Positions 1 to 8,310 of a stretch of DNA of 64,000 nt are shown one piece after another. Within the stretch, counting starts at the first letter, position 1; each line of letters opens with the position of its first letter. Where the stretch lies: NCBI GenBank assembly GCA_030584185.1, contig CP129495.1, positions 186,001-250,000 of the forward strand. Direction: 5' to 3'. The translations under genes and the position numbers were made by a program. The notes under the pieces are model-generated. The model was not told the origin of the DNA and searched no databases. It saw only the letters and a program-made list of their open reading frames with translations. The DNA is from Acidimicrobiia bacterium (lineage in GTDB: Bacteria > Actinomycetota > Acidimicrobiia > Spongiisociales > UBA11373).

Positions 1-560
1 TGCGGAAAGGAGATCCCGACTGCGTCCCCGATGAGCGCTGCTCCCGTCTCCGCCTCGAAGAACACCACGTGGTGGCGAGCGTGCCCGGGTGTGTGCATCA
101 CCTCGACATGTCTGCCGCCTCCCAGAGGGATACGATCTCCCTCGTCGAGGATCAGAAGTCGATCCTGCGGTATCGGCTCCATTGGACCCCAGAGTGTGTC
201 CATTCCCTCCTCGCCGTAGATGCGGGTGGCCGAGTTCCACAGACGCGCCGGGGTGACCAGGTGGCGGGCTCCTTCGGAGTGGACTCCGATCTTGGCGCCG
301 GGGAACCTCTGGGCGAGGTGACCTGCCCCTCCCGCATGATCCAGGTGGATGTGGGTGACCGCCATTACGGCTAGATCGTCGACGCCCACCGACTCGAGTG
401 CGTCGTAGAGGTGGCCGATCGAGCGCGACGGCCCGCATTCGATGAGGACGCGGTTGGGGGTGTCGAACAGATAGCAGGCGAGGCGCTCCGCATCGTCGTG
501 CATGAAGGCATCGATCAGGTACAGATCGTGCCCAAGAGATGTCACCGATACTTCGCTCAT
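1..560 (-). CDS. MBL-fold metallo-hydrolase (3' part cut off by the window edge)
   Basis: Metallo-beta-lactamase-fold hydrolase, probably a hydrolase of small substrates such as thioesters; the substrate is not visible. About 186 residues are present from an ATG at 560 and the reading frame runs off the window start. The zinc-binding signature THIHLDHAGGAGHLA lies near residues 67-81, and a second metal motif HTPGHARHH is followed by a GDAVG segment carrying the bridging aspartate. The N-terminus is compact with no signal peptide, so the protein is probably cytoplasmic. It is divergent from the glycosyltransferase gene that starts 84 bases away. The metal motifs make the fold secure, but the missing C-terminus leaves the subfamily open. 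Confidence 0.85.
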   Translation of the reverse strand, partial: MSEVSVTSLGHDLYLIDAFMHDDAERLACYLFDTPNRVLIECGPSRSIGHLYDALESVGVDDLAVMAVTHIHLDHAGGAGHLAQRFPGAKIGVHSEGARHLVTPARLWNSATRIYGEEGMDTLWGPMEPIPQDRLLILDEGDRIPLGGGRHVEVMHTPGHARHHVVFFEAETGAALIGDAVGISFP

Positions 561-643
561 GACACGCGACGGTAGCGGAGCCTCTCAGCCGGTTCTCATC
601 TCACGGTCACCCTTCCCCCATCTCGGGCGACGAGCCTTGCCGG

Positions 644-2665
644 ATGCCAGATGTCCTGACGCCTGCCGGAACAGGGCTCGAACGGGTCCGCCGGAGCCTG
701 CAGACGATGTGGAGAGGGCGACCCGAAGATCCGGCGTGGGTTCGTCCGACCCTGATCGGCCTCTTGGCCCTGACAGCACTGGCCTACACATGGTCGCTCG
801 ATTCCAGCGGATACGGAAACGAGTACTACGCCGCCGCGGCCTACAGCGGATCGCAGAGTTGGACGGCCTGGCTCTTCGGCTCGTTCGACTCCGCCTCGTT
901 CATCTCGGTCGACAAGCCCCCGTCCTCGCTGTGGGTGACCGGCCTGTCGGTTCGCGCCTTCGGCTTGAGCTCGTGGAGCATTCTGCTCCCTCAGGCGGTC
1001 GCCGGCGTGGCCAGCGTGGGGATCGTCTACGGGACGGTTCGGCGATGGAAGGGTCCGGCGGCCGGGCTCCTGTCCGGGTTGGCCCTCGCCACCACGCCGA
1101 TCGCCGTCGTGATGTTTCGCTACAACAATCCCGACGCCCTCCTCACCCTCCTGCTGGTAGCTGCCGTCGCCGTGGCCTACGGCGCAGTCGAGAAGGGCAG
1201 CGGCATTCGTCTGTCCTTGTCGGGGGTCCTGATCGGGCTGGCATTCCTCACCAAGACGACCCAGGCCCTGTTGGTGCTCCCGGCGATCGGCATCGCCTAC
1301 CTGTTGTGTGCTCCGGTGTCTCTCGGCCGCCGCCTCGCCCATGGGGTGGGTGCCATGGGTGCAGCCGTTGTCTCGGCCGGATGGTGGATCCTGCTCGCCG
1401 AGACGTCTCCGGCGGCCCCCTTCTTCGGACAGACCAGGAGTGGCTCCTTCCTCGACTACATCCTTGGGCAGAACGGCTTGGACCGGATCTCCGGCGCCTC
1501 GCCTGGTCCAGGAGGCACCGACCCCTTCGGTGGCAGCGGTGGATGGGGGCGACTGTTCAACACGGAGGTCGGTGACCAGATCTCGTGGCTGATACCACTG
1601 GCCATCGCCGGGATGGTGGCCGCCGTGGTGATGGCACGGCGGGAGGACCGAAGCGGATGGATTCTCTGGAGCGGTGTGCTCATCACTCACCTCACCGTGT
1701 TCAGCCTGATGGCAGGGGTGTTCCACCCCTACTACTCGCTTTCCATGGCGCCTGCCATCGCCGCCCTCGCCGGGGCAGGGGCGGTCGACATGTGGCGGGC
1801 CAATCGCGAGGGAACCAGAGGGTGGTGGCTGTTGCCCCTCGCCGTGGCTTCCGCGGGAGCATGGGCCTGGGTTCTGCTCGATCGCGTCCCTGAGTTCATG
1901 CCCTTGTTGGGGCCTGCAGTCGGGGTGGCCGGCGCCATCGGTGCCGTGGCTCTCCTCTGGCCACGGCGTCCGTTTCCGGCACAGCCGGTTCTCGCCATCG
2001 GTGTTCTGTGTGCGATGCTGGTCGCGCCCTTGGCGTACGGCATGAGTTCCATCGGCGTCGACTTCTCCGGCGGGGATCCCACGGCGGGCCCGGCCGAGTC
2101 GGGTCAGCCGTCGCCGCTCTCGACACCCGCGGACTCTTCGCGCCCGTTGCCACCGCCTCCTGGTGACGGGGGGCGGCCCTATCCTCCGCCGAGAGATGCC
2201 GGCGAGCGCTACCCCGTGCCGTACCTGCCTCCCGGGCAGGCCGAGGATCGGCCAACCGGAGATGCGCCTGCCCGCCCTTCTGGCGGGCCTCAACGAGGCG
2301 GACGGGGAATCACCGGACCCGTTTCGGAGTCCCTGATCGAGTTCCTCGTCGAGAGCCATGAGGGTGAGACCTGGCTGGTGGCGACCCGGGGCACCCGGCC
2401 GGCGGCGACGATCATCCTCGCCACCGGTGAGCCGGTCATGGCCATGGGCGGCTTCAGCGGTGGCGATCCCACGCCGACCTCGACCGAGCTCGTCGAGTAC
2501 ATCACCGCGGGGCGACTCCGGTTCGTGATGGTGGGCGGTGATGATCCACTGGTGGCCGAGGTGCTCGAGAGGTGTGCCGTGGTCTCGCCGTCCGAGTACG
2601 GCGGTCAGACTGGGGTCGTCCTCTACGACTGCATCAGCCTCGAAACCGTCACCGCCACCGAATAG
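644..2665 (+). CDS. ArnT-like family 39 glycosyltransferase, polytopic membrane protein
   Basis: Integral membrane glycosyltransferase of the GT39/ArnT-PMT type (673 aa), which uses polyprenyl-phosphate sugar donors outside the membrane. Residues 50-97 hold the family hallmark: a first-loop stretch around YGNEYYAAA, then SVDKPPSSLW. About a dozen hydrophobic segments follow up to residue ~470. A low-complexity Pro/Gly/Ser-rich linker (about 480-550) then leads to a small soluble C-terminal domain of ~120 residues, as in actinobacterial YkcA/B-like mannosyltransferases. The acceptor is unknown; protein or cell-wall polysaccharide is possible. It stands apart from its neighbours, with ssb beginning 39 bases downstream. 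The start at 644 is the first in-frame ATG. A long ORF on the opposite strand is a shadow of this gene. Confidence 0.85.
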   Translation: MPDVLTPAGTGLERVRRSLQTMWRGRPEDPAWVRPTLIGLLALTALAYTWSLDSSGYGNEYYAAAAYSGSQSWTAWLFGSFDSASFISVDKPPSSLWVTGLSVRAFGLSSWSILLPQAVAGVASVGIVYGTVRRWKGPAAGLLSGLALATTPIAVVMFRYNNPDALLTLLLVAAVAVAYGAVEKGSGIRLSLSGVLIGLAFLTKTTQALLVLPAIGIAYLLCAPVSLGRRLAHGVGAMGAAVVSAGWWILLAETSPAAPFFGQTRSGSFLDYILGQNGLDRISGASPGPGGTDPFGGSGGWGRLFNTEVGDQISWLIPLAIAGMVAAVVMARREDRSGWILWSGVLITHLTVFSLMAGVFHPYYSLSMAPAIAALAGAGAVDMWRANREGTRGWWLLPLAVASAGAWAWVLLDRVPEFMPLLGPAVGVAGAIGAVALLWPRRPFPAQPVLAIGVLCAMLVAPLAYGMSSIGVDFSGGDPTAGPAESGQPSPLSTPADSSRPLPPPPGDGGRPYPPPRDAGERYPVPYLPPGQAEDRPTGDAPARPSGGPQRGGRGITGPVSESLIEFLVESHEGETWLVATRGTRPAATIILATGEPVMAMGGFSGGDPTPTSTELVEYITAGRLRFVMVGGDDPLVAEVLERCAVVSPSEYGGQTGVVLYDCISLETVTATE

Positions 2666-2704
2666 CCTGCTCACTCTCGGCGCGGCATCCAGAAAGGATG
2701 CCCC

Positions 2705-3031
2705 ATGGACTTGAACCTCGTGGTGCTCGCTGGTCGCCTGGCGGCCCCACCCGAGATCCGGCAGTTCGAGAGCGGAACCCGCTTGGCGCGCTATCTGGTG
2801 ACGGTTCGCACCGAGGAGCCGGTGAGGCGCGTCGATGTGGTGCCAGTCACCCTTTGGGATCCTGCCGACGAGCTGGTCGATGCCGACCCGGCCCCTGGGA
2901 CACGGGTGTGGGTCGCCGGTTCAGTTCAGCGGCGGTTCTGGAGCGCAACCGAGGGACGCCGCAGCCGCCTGGAGGTCGTCGCCGATCAGGTGTGCCTGCG
3001 GGACTCCGACACCGAAGGCGAGCCGACCTGA
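2705..3031 (+). CDS. ssb: Short single-stranded DNA-binding protein (Ssb paralogue)
   Basis: OB-fold single-stranded DNA-binding protein of 108 aa. The N-terminus (MDLNLVVLAGRLAAPPEIR) and the later WVAGSVQRRFW segment match the Ssb core strands. The protein stops shortly after the OB fold. It lacks the Gly/Pro-rich linker and the acidic DDDIPF-type tail that bacterial replicative Ssb uses to recruit partners. It is therefore more likely an auxiliary Ssb, used in repair or uptake, than the essential one, which normally sits between rpsF and rpsR. The start ATG has an AAAGGA ribosome-binding site 6-7 bases upstream. Confidence 0.85.
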   Translation: MDLNLVVLAGRLAAPPEIRQFESGTRLARYLVTVRTEEPVRRVDVVPVTLWDPADELVDADPAPGTRVWVAGSVQRRFWSATEGRRSRLEVVADQVCLRDSDTEGEPT

Positions 3032-3123
3032 CCGGGTGATCACGGCCGGTGTGGAGTCGGCCCGAGCCGACAGGATGCGAACAGGGGGCGGGGTGGCGCT
3101 CGGTCTGACTCCACGACGGCCGG

Positions 3124-3129
3124 TAACCT
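3124..3129 (+). promoter_or_regulatory. -10 hexamer of a leaderless promoter for ggt
   Basis: TAACCT is followed by 7 bases and then the TTG start at 3137. This matches the TANNNT-N6-8-start arrangement seen at many genes in the window, and no ribosome-binding site is visible. The hexamer is seen; leaderless transcription is inferred. Confidence 0.55.
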
Positions 3130-3136
3130 CCGGGCC

Positions 3137-4657
3137 TTGCCCCGGACCGCCATCTCCGCCCCATCACTCCTCGCCGCTGAGGCGGGGGCGGCGGCGTGCA
3201 TCGGAGGCGGGAACGCCGTCGATGCGGCGGTGGCGGCCACGATTGCCGGGATGATCAGTGAACCGGGGATCGTCGGTCCGGGAGCCGGATGCCTCATCAC
3301 CATCTGGGAGGAAGGCTCGGAGCCGGTCGTCATCGATGGTTACGTCGCCATGCCGGGCGCCGCCAAGAGGCCGGCAGACGGTGTGTTCGGCTCGCCGGTC
3401 GATATGACCTACGGCGGCGGCATGACGACGAGGATCGGTGCCGGCTCAGTCGCCGTTCCCGGAGCCTGGGATGCTCTTGGCCAAGCGGTGACGCGGTTCG
3501 GTGCCGCCTCCTGGCGTCAGGTCATGAGCCCGGCATTTCGACTGGCTGAGAGGGGTTACCCTCTATCGGAGGCTGCTGCCCGGTATCTCGAGCACGCGTT
3601 CCTGCCCATCTTCTCGATCGATCCCGAGATGCGGGCCCTGCTCACCGACGGCGATGGTCGCCTGCTTCAAGCCGGCGAGATCGTCACGCCGGTGGGCCTC
3701 GCCGAGACACTCGAGACAATCGCCGGGGAGGGTGCTCGCACCTGGTACGAGGGAGCCATCGCCGAAAAGATCCTTGCCATCATGGACTTGCAGGACGGCT
3801 GCATCGGTGAGGCCGATCTCGTCGGCTACCGGGCCGAGTATCGAACCGCGGTCCGCGTGGAGGTGGGGGAGTGGGTGGTGGCAACCAGCCCGGCGCCATC
3901 GATCGGGGGCCCGCTCATGGCGGCCACGCTCCTCCTGCTGGATTCCGACCGCCAGGAGTCCGCCGGGCTCTACACCACGGACATCATCAATGCCCTGGCG
4001 ACGGTTCAAGGGCACCGGGACATCCGGATCGACCATGCCCACGACCAGGCCGCGGTGGCGATGGAGCTGTTGCGCGAGGTCGCCATCGCTGGCCGGGCCG
4101 GTCTGGGGTCGTCTTCGACGATCCACGTCTCGGCGGCAGACGACGAAGGACGAGCATGTGCGATCACCACCTCTGCCGGGTACGGCTCCGGGGTGATGAT
4201 CCCGAACACCGGCCTCGCACTCAACAACTGCCTCGGGGAGATCGACCTCTATCCCGCCGGAGTCTCCGGGTACTCGCCGGGTGATCGCCTCGGATCGAAC
4301 ATGGCGCCGACGGTTGCTCGACGGGGCAGCCGCACGCTGGCGTTGGGTTCTCCGGGGGCGGCCCGGATCGTCTCCAGCATGGCCCAGGTGCTGGCGAAGG
4401 TGACTCTGCGGGGCGACGACGTGGAAGCGGCAATCGAAGCGCCGCGGCTCCATGTCGAGCCTGGCCCGCAGAGACTGCTCTCGGTCGAGGAGCCACTCGA
4501 GGTGGATCCCACCGCCGGATTCGTGGTTCGTCGGTTCCCGGCACACTCGATGTACTTCGGAGCCGTTGGTGTAGCCGGTTTCGATCCGGAAGGGAACGGC
4601 CTGACCGCTCTGGCGGACCGACGCCGCAGCGGTGACGTGGCGATCGGGGAAGGATGA
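3137..4657 (+). CDS. ggt: Gamma-glutamyltransferase family protein
   Basis: Gamma-glutamyltranspeptidase (506 aa), an Ntn-hydrolase that self-cleaves to expose a catalytic threonine and acts on gamma-glutamyl compounds such as glutathione analogues. The N-terminal GGNAVDAAVAA signature (residues ~24-34) and the later GSSSTIHVS segment are both visible. The Thr at about 328 aligns with the nucleophile of the family TTH motif. Downstream GSGVMIPNTGLALNN and GSPGAARI correspond to substrate-pocket loops. No signal peptide is present, so it is probably cytoplasmic, unlike the periplasmic E. coli enzyme. It starts with TTG, directly behind a TANNNT hexamer. At 506 aa it is slightly short for the family, and some such proteins are acylases, so the substrate is uncertain. 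Confidence 0.88.
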   Translation: MPRTAISAPSLLAAEAGAAACIGGGNAVDAAVAATIAGMISEPGIVGPGAGCLITIWEEGSEPVVIDGYVAMPGAAKRPADGVFGSPVDMTYGGGMTTRIGAGSVAVPGAWDALGQAVTRFGAASWRQVMSPAFRLAERGYPLSEAAARYLEHAFLPIFSIDPEMRALLTDGDGRLLQAGEIVTPVGLAETLETIAGEGARTWYEGAIAEKILAIMDLQDGCIGEADLVGYRAEYRTAVRVEVGEWVVATSPAPSIGGPLMAATLLLLDSDRQESAGLYTTDIINALATVQGHRDIRIDHAHDQAAVAMELLREVAIAGRAGLGSSSTIHVSAADDEGRACAITTSAGYGSGVMIPNTGLALNNCLGEIDLYPAGVSGYSPGDRLGSNMAPTVARRGSRTLALGSPGAARIVSSMAQVLAKVTLRGDDVEAAIEAPRLHVEPGPQRLLSVEEPLEVDPTAGFVVRRFPAHSMYFGAVGVAGFDPEGNGLTALADRRRSGDVAIGEG

Positions 4658-4700
4658 TCGTGCCGTCTGGCTTCCTCTCGAAGGTCGAAGGCGGTGGCCG

Positions 4701-5888
4701 ATGAGCGACTCCGCAGAGAGGGGACGCGAGCTCGAGCGCTTCCTCGAACCAGAGAGCATCTTCTGGTTGAGGGCGGCGCCTTGGCTGCTCACCGGGGTAC
4801 TCGCCGTGGGCGTGGTGATCGGCCTGTTCCTGCTGCGACCCACCGGAGCCGTGCGGCCCGATCTCGCCGAGATCGGCATCAACCCGCACAGCCATGAGGC
4901 CGTGGTGCAGGCGGTGTCCGAGCACCCGTGCGACGCCAACCCGTCGCTGACCTGTGCCGATGTGGTGTTCCTGCTCACCCAGGGTCCCGATTCCGGATCC
5001 GAGTTTCCGATGACGGTGGTGGTCTCGCCCACGTCCCCGGCGTTCGCGGTGGGGGAGAGGGTCGTTCTCGAGTACCAGGAGGGCGCGTCCGAGGAGTTTC
5101 GCTACGCGTACGCCGATCGCCAGCGTCGCCCGACGCTTCTGTGGCTGGCGGCGCTCTTCGCCATCACGGTGGTGGCGCTCGGTCGCTGGCGAGGCGTGGC
5201 AGCCCTCGTCGGACTGGCTCTCTCGGTCGTGGTACTGCTGGCGTTCGTGATTCCTGCGATCCTCGACGGACGCCCCCCCGTGATGGTGGCGATGGTGGGA
5301 GCCGGGGCCATCGCCTACCTGGCCCTCTACGCAGCGCACGGCTTCTCCCGCATGACGACGGTGGCGCTGCTGGGTACCGTCGCCGCGCTCGGCCTGACCG
5401 GTCTCCTCTCCTCGGTGGCGGTGGCGGCGGCCCGCTTCAGTGGGTTGACCGCCGACGAGGCGTTCATCCTCGGGTTTGCAGGCGAGTTCGACCTCTCTGG
5501 ACTCATCCTCGCCGGTGTCGTACTGGGAGCGCTGGGCGCAATCGACGACGTGACCGTCACCCAGGCGTCGACGGTGTGGGAGCTGCACGAGGTTCGCCCC
5601 GATCTGGGCCGGGCCGGGCTGTTCAGGTCAGGCCTGAAGGTGGGGCGCGATCACGTCGCCTCCACGGTCAACACCCTTCTCCTCGCTTACGCCGGGGCGG
5701 CGATGCCCCTTCTGCTCTTCTTCGTCCTCGCCGACCAGTCGGTAGGGTCGGTCCTCAACTCCGAGATGGTGGCGGTGGAAGTGGTGCGAACCCTCGTGGG
5801 CAGTATCGGCCTGGTGGCCGCGGTACCGATCACGACATGGCTGGCGGCGGTGTTCGCTTCCGAGGACTTCGCCGGAGGTCGCAGGTGA
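4701..5888 (+). CDS. YibE/F family integral membrane protein
   Basis: YibE/F-family membrane protein (395 aa) of unproven function. The layout is typical: one N-terminal membrane segment (about residues 30-48), an extracytoplasmic domain with a Cys-containing loop around residues 75-90, and then a cluster of seven or so transmembrane helices from residue ~135 to the end. The family-specific acidic stretch GALGAIDDVTVTQAS lies near residue 280. The ATG at 4701 (MSDSAERG) is preferred over an upstream frame extension that has no conserved content. Its stop overlaps the GTG of the next gene by four bases (GTGA), so the Rid protein is probably co-translated. Confidence 0.85.
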   Translation: MSDSAERGRELERFLEPESIFWLRAAPWLLTGVLAVGVVIGLFLLRPTGAVRPDLAEIGINPHSHEAVVQAVSEHPCDANPSLTCADVVFLLTQGPDSGSEFPMTVVVSPTSPAFAVGERVVLEYQEGASEEFRYAYADRQRRPTLLWLAALFAITVVALGRWRGVAALVGLALSVVVLLAFVIPAILDGRPPVMVAMVGAGAIAYLALYAAHGFSRMTTVALLGTVAALGLTGLLSSVAVAAARFSGLTADEAFILGFAGEFDLSGLILAGVVLGALGAIDDVTVTQASTVWELHEVRPDLGRAGLFRSGLKVGRDHVASTVNTLLLAYAGAAMPLLLFFVLADQSVGSVLNSEMVAVEVVRTLVGSIGLVAAVPITTWLAAVFASEDFAGGRR

Positions 5889-6283
5889 CCAGGATCGAGT
5901 CGCTGGATCCCGAAGGTCACCACCGTCCGGTGCGGGGCTACTACTCGCAGACGATGCGGGTGGAGTCGGGACCGCTGGTGTTCGTGTCGGGTACGGCGCC
6001 GCTCGACGCCGGCGGGAGGCTGGTCGGCCCCGGTGATGCCTCTGTTCAGGCCCGAGCCGTGCTCGAGAACCTCCGGGTGGCCCTGCAGGCCCACGGAGCC
6101 GAACTATCGGATCTGGTCTCCCTCGATGTGTTCCTCGCCCAGGCCGCCGACTATGAGGCGGTGGGAGCGGTTCGCTCCGAGTTCTTTCCGTATGCGGGGC
6201 CCACGGGGATCCTGGTCGTGGGAGCGATGCCGCCGCTCCCCGGCGTCCTGGTGACGATGCGGGGCATCGCCGCACCGGGTTGA
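5885..6283 (+). CDS. Rid family (RidA/YjgF-like) protein
   Basis: Small Rid-superfamily protein (132 aa). Archetypal RidA deaminates reactive 2-aminoacrylate/enamine intermediates; other subfamilies have different or unknown substrates. The sequence has the typical GPLVFVSGTAPLDAGG start, the central QARAVLENLRVALQAHGA helix and the C-terminal LVTMRGIA strand. The usual catalytic Arg context (R near residue 105 in RidA) is not clearly conserved, because the C-terminal segment reads GVLVTMRGIAAPG. It is therefore best called a Rid protein rather than RidA. Translation starts at a GTG overlapping the yibE/F stop. A gene-free gap of 145 bases follows, up to msrB. Confidence 0.85.
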   Translation: MTRIESLDPEGHHRPVRGYYSQTMRVESGPLVFVSGTAPLDAGGRLVGPGDASVQARAVLENLRVALQAHGAELSDLVSLDVFLAQAADYEAVGAVRSEFFPYAGPTGILVVGAMPPLPGVLVTMRGIAAPG

Positions 6284-6428
6284 ACTCCTGGTGGAGGGCC
6301 GCCCTCATCGGGAGGTCGAAGGTTGTGGCCGTCCCTCGATGAAGGGTCGAGACGGCGGCGACGGGCATGACCTCGGCATGCAGGATGTTGAAGGAAGGGG
6401 CGCTGGTGGCCCGACCCGAGGAGGTTCC

Positions 6429-6815
6429 ATGAGCGAGTTCGGCGACGAAGAGGCCTGGAGGATCAGGCTGACGCCAGAGCAGTATCAGATCCTGCGCTGT
6501 TCGGCGACCGAGGCGCCGTTCACCGGCGTCTATTGGGATCATCACGAGGAGGGGCGCTATCGCTGTGCCGGTTGCGAGCAGGTGCTGTTCCTCTCCGACG
6601 ACAAGTACGACAGCGGATCCGGCTGGCCCTCTTTCACTAGGCCAGTCGAAGAGAGCCGGCTCACGCTGCATCGCGATGACAGCCACGGAATGGAGCGCAT
6701 CGAGGTCAGGTGCGCATCGTGCGGCGGCCACCTCGGCCATCTGTTCCCCGACGGCCCGAATCCGACCGGACAGCGCTACTGCGTCAACTCGGCGGCACTG
6801 GAGTTCGAGGGATGA
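6429..6815 (+). CDS. msrB: Peptide-methionine (R)-S-oxide reductase
   Basis: Repairs oxidised methionine by reducing the R-sulfoxide in proteins (128 aa, usual size). Four zinc-binding cysteines are visible in two CxxC pairs at about 46/49 and 95/98, and the catalytic cysteine is in RYCVNSAALEF near residue 118. The ATG at 6429 is chosen because GGAGG lies four bases upstream; an in-frame upstream extension from 6291 has no family support. The 145 bases before it hold no other gene. Its stop overlaps the tag start by four bases (ATGA), so MsrB and the DNA-repair glycosylase form a small damage-repair operon. Confidence 0.95.
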   Translation: MSEFGDEEAWRIRLTPEQYQILRCSATEAPFTGVYWDHHEEGRYRCAGCEQVLFLSDDKYDSGSGWPSFTRPVEESRLTLHRDDSHGMERIEVRCASCGGHLGHLFPDGPNPTGQRYCVNSAALEFEG

Positions 6816-7417
6816 CCGCGACCCTGCTCGGAGACGATGGGAACCACCGCTGCCCGTGGCCGGGCTCGGACGCCCTGTACCTGCGGTATCACGACGAGGA
6901 GTGGGGGCGGCGTGTCTCCGACGACACCGGCCTGTTCGAGCGGATCGTTCTCGAAGGGTTCCAGGCCGGCCTCTCCTGGCTGACGATCCTGCGAAAGCGT
7001 GAGGCCTTCCGCTCGGCGTTCGCCGGGTTCGATCCGCGGGTGGTGGCCAGGTTCGAAGAAGAGGACACCGCCCGGCTTCTGAACGACGCCGGGATCGTCC
7101 GCAATCGGGCCAAGATCACCGCCGCCGTGGGGAACGCCCGCCGAGCCCTGGACCTGATCGAGGCGGAGGGGAGCATCGCCCGGTTCCTGGCCGTCTACGC
7201 TCCGGCGCCGGGGCCGGCGCCCAGGGATCTGTCACAGGTCCCGACTGCCTCGGCCGAATCGAAGGCGTTGAGCAGTGAGCTTCGGCGGCTTGGGTGGTCG
7301 TTCGTGGGGCCGACCACCATGTACGCCTTGATGCAGGCGGCTGGCATGGTGAACGATCACCTGGAGGGCTGCTGGGTCCGGTCGCGATGCATGAGCGATC
7401 TGCCCTGGCCCGCCTGA
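6812..7417 (+). CDS. tag: DNA-3-methyladenine glycosylase I
   Basis: Base-excision repair glycosylase that removes 3-methyladenine from alkylated DNA (201 aa). The N-terminal HRCPWPGSDALYLRYHDEEWG motif carries the zinc-site Cys and the conserved Tyr/Trp residues of the base pocket. LEGFQAGLSWLTILRKREAFRSAF follows around residues 48-71. The C-terminal MNDH-like zinc-site segment reads MVNDHLEGCW. Start ATG overlaps the msrB stop by four bases. The gene ends just short of the convergent trxA stop. Confidence 0.95.
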   Translation: MTATLLGDDGNHRCPWPGSDALYLRYHDEEWGRRVSDDTGLFERIVLEGFQAGLSWLTILRKREAFRSAFAGFDPRVVARFEEEDTARLLNDAGIVRNRAKITAAVGNARRALDLIEAEGSIARFLAVYAPAPGPAPRDLSQVPTASAESKALSSELRRLGWSFVGPTTMYALMQAAGMVNDHLEGCWVRSRCMSDLPWPA

Positions 7418-7418
7418 G

Positions 7419-7811
7419 TCAGTGGTCGTGACCGGCGTGCTCGTGCTCAGCGCCCTGATGCTCGGCGATCTGCCGGTGCACATCCTCCATGTCGACGGCA
7501 CGCACCTGCTCGATGAGGTTCTCCAGCACGTCGCCGGGCAGGGCGCCTGCCTGGCTGTACAGGATCACATTCTCCCTGAACACCATGAGCGTGGGGATGG
7601 AGCGCACCGAGAAGGAACCGGCCAGCTCGGGCTGGGCCTCGGTGTCGACCTTGCCGAAGACGAGGTCCGGGTGCTTCTCGGCGGCGGCCTCGAAGGTCGG
7701 GGCGAAGGAGCGGCAGGGGCCGCACCACGCAGCCCAGAAGTCGACGAGGACGGTGTCGTTCTCGGCGATGGTTGCGGCGAAGTTGTCCTTGGTGAGTTCG
7801 ATGGTTGGCAT
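7419..7811 (-). CDS. trxA: Thioredoxin with a histidine-rich C-terminal tail
   Basis: Thioredoxin (130 aa), a cytoplasmic dithiol-disulfide oxidoreductase. The active site WCGPC is at residues 29-33, in the context VLVDFWAAWCGPCRSFAPTF, and the cis-proline loop reads RSIPTL. The ATG at 7811 (MPTIELTKDNF) matches the family N-terminus; the extra codons upstream do not. Beyond the normal fold the protein has an extra tail of about 15-20 residues ending in several His residues (HEHAGHDH), which could bind metal. It is convergent with tag and divergent from the small zinc-ribbon gene, sharing a 49-base intergenic region. Confidence 0.92.
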   Translation of the reverse strand: MPTIELTKDNFAATIAENDTVLVDFWAAWCGPCRSFAPTFEAAAEKHPDLVFGKVDTEAQPELAGSFSVRSIPTLMVFRENVILYSQAGALPGDVLENLIEQVRAVDMEDVHRQIAEHQGAEHEHAGHDH

Positions 7812-7847
7812 GCAGTCGGAAACGCGCCGATCGCCCCGGACATTCCC

Positions 7848-7853
7848 TAAAAT
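7848..7853 (+). promoter_or_regulatory. -10 hexamer of a leaderless promoter
   Basis: TAAAAT, a near-consensus sigma-70 -10 hexamer, is followed by 7 bases and the GTG start at 7861. No -35 and no ribosome-binding site are evident. This is the best example of the leaderless pattern in the window. Confidence 0.6.
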
Positions 7854-7860
7854 CGTCACC

Positions 7861-8202
7861 GTGACGCAACAGGGCAGATGTGAGTGGTGTCGCCGGGGGA
7901 TCGCCTACGGCGGCGGAGGGCGCCCGCGGAAGTACTGCCGGCGCAGCCACCGCCAGCGCGCCTACGAGGCGCGCCTGCTCGCGTCCCGAATGGGGCTCGC
8001 CGAAGGTCTGGCGGTGGTATCGGAGCGGGACCTGGGCCGGATCAACGATGGCATCTATGTGATCGAGTCGGCCCTGGACGACGTCGAGCGGGACCTGAGT
8101 CGGGATCCAGGCGACCTGGCGGCGGCCTTCGAGCACCTGTACGTCGCAGCCACGGGCTTGCGAGGTGCGACCCTGGAGCCCAGGGCACTGAGAGACGGCT
8201 GA
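7861..8202 (+). CDS. Small zinc-ribbon-like hypothetical protein
   Basis: Hypothetical protein of 113 aa. The first 35 residues hold CEWCRRGI, then GRPRKYCRRSHRQRAYEAR. This resembles the small actinobacterial CxxC...GRPRxYCxxxCRQRAYxAR zinc-binding family, in which a last Cys is common; here that position reads Ser/His. The rest is predicted helical with acidic residues and no membrane segment. Function is unknown; nucleic-acid binding is possible given the Arg-rich zinc region. The GTG start at 7861 is supported by the hexamer just upstream. It is divergent from trxA. Confidence 0.75.
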   Translation: MTQQGRCEWCRRGIAYGGGGRPRKYCRRSHRQRAYEARLLASRMGLAEGLAVVSERDLGRINDGIYVIESALDDVERDLSRDPGDLAAAFEHLYVAATGLRGATLEPRALRDG

Positions 8203-8310
8203 AGGGTGAGATGTGGGTGTTCCCGGTCTTGCCATCCGAGCGCCCATAATCCACGTTCTGTCAAGTAACGGAGACGGTGAAGGGACGCCCACTCCTCTTT
8301 CGTCTCGGTT

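Noticed and set aside
596-2674. 692-residue ORF on the minus strand
   Set aside because: It is antisense to the glycosyltransferase; its composition (Arg/Gly/Pro/His-rich, no domains) is the usual high-GC shadow.
6284-6428. N-terminal extension of msrB from 6291
   Set aside because: The additional 46 residues are Gly/Arg-rich without family conservation, and a clear GGAGG precedes the ATG at 6429.
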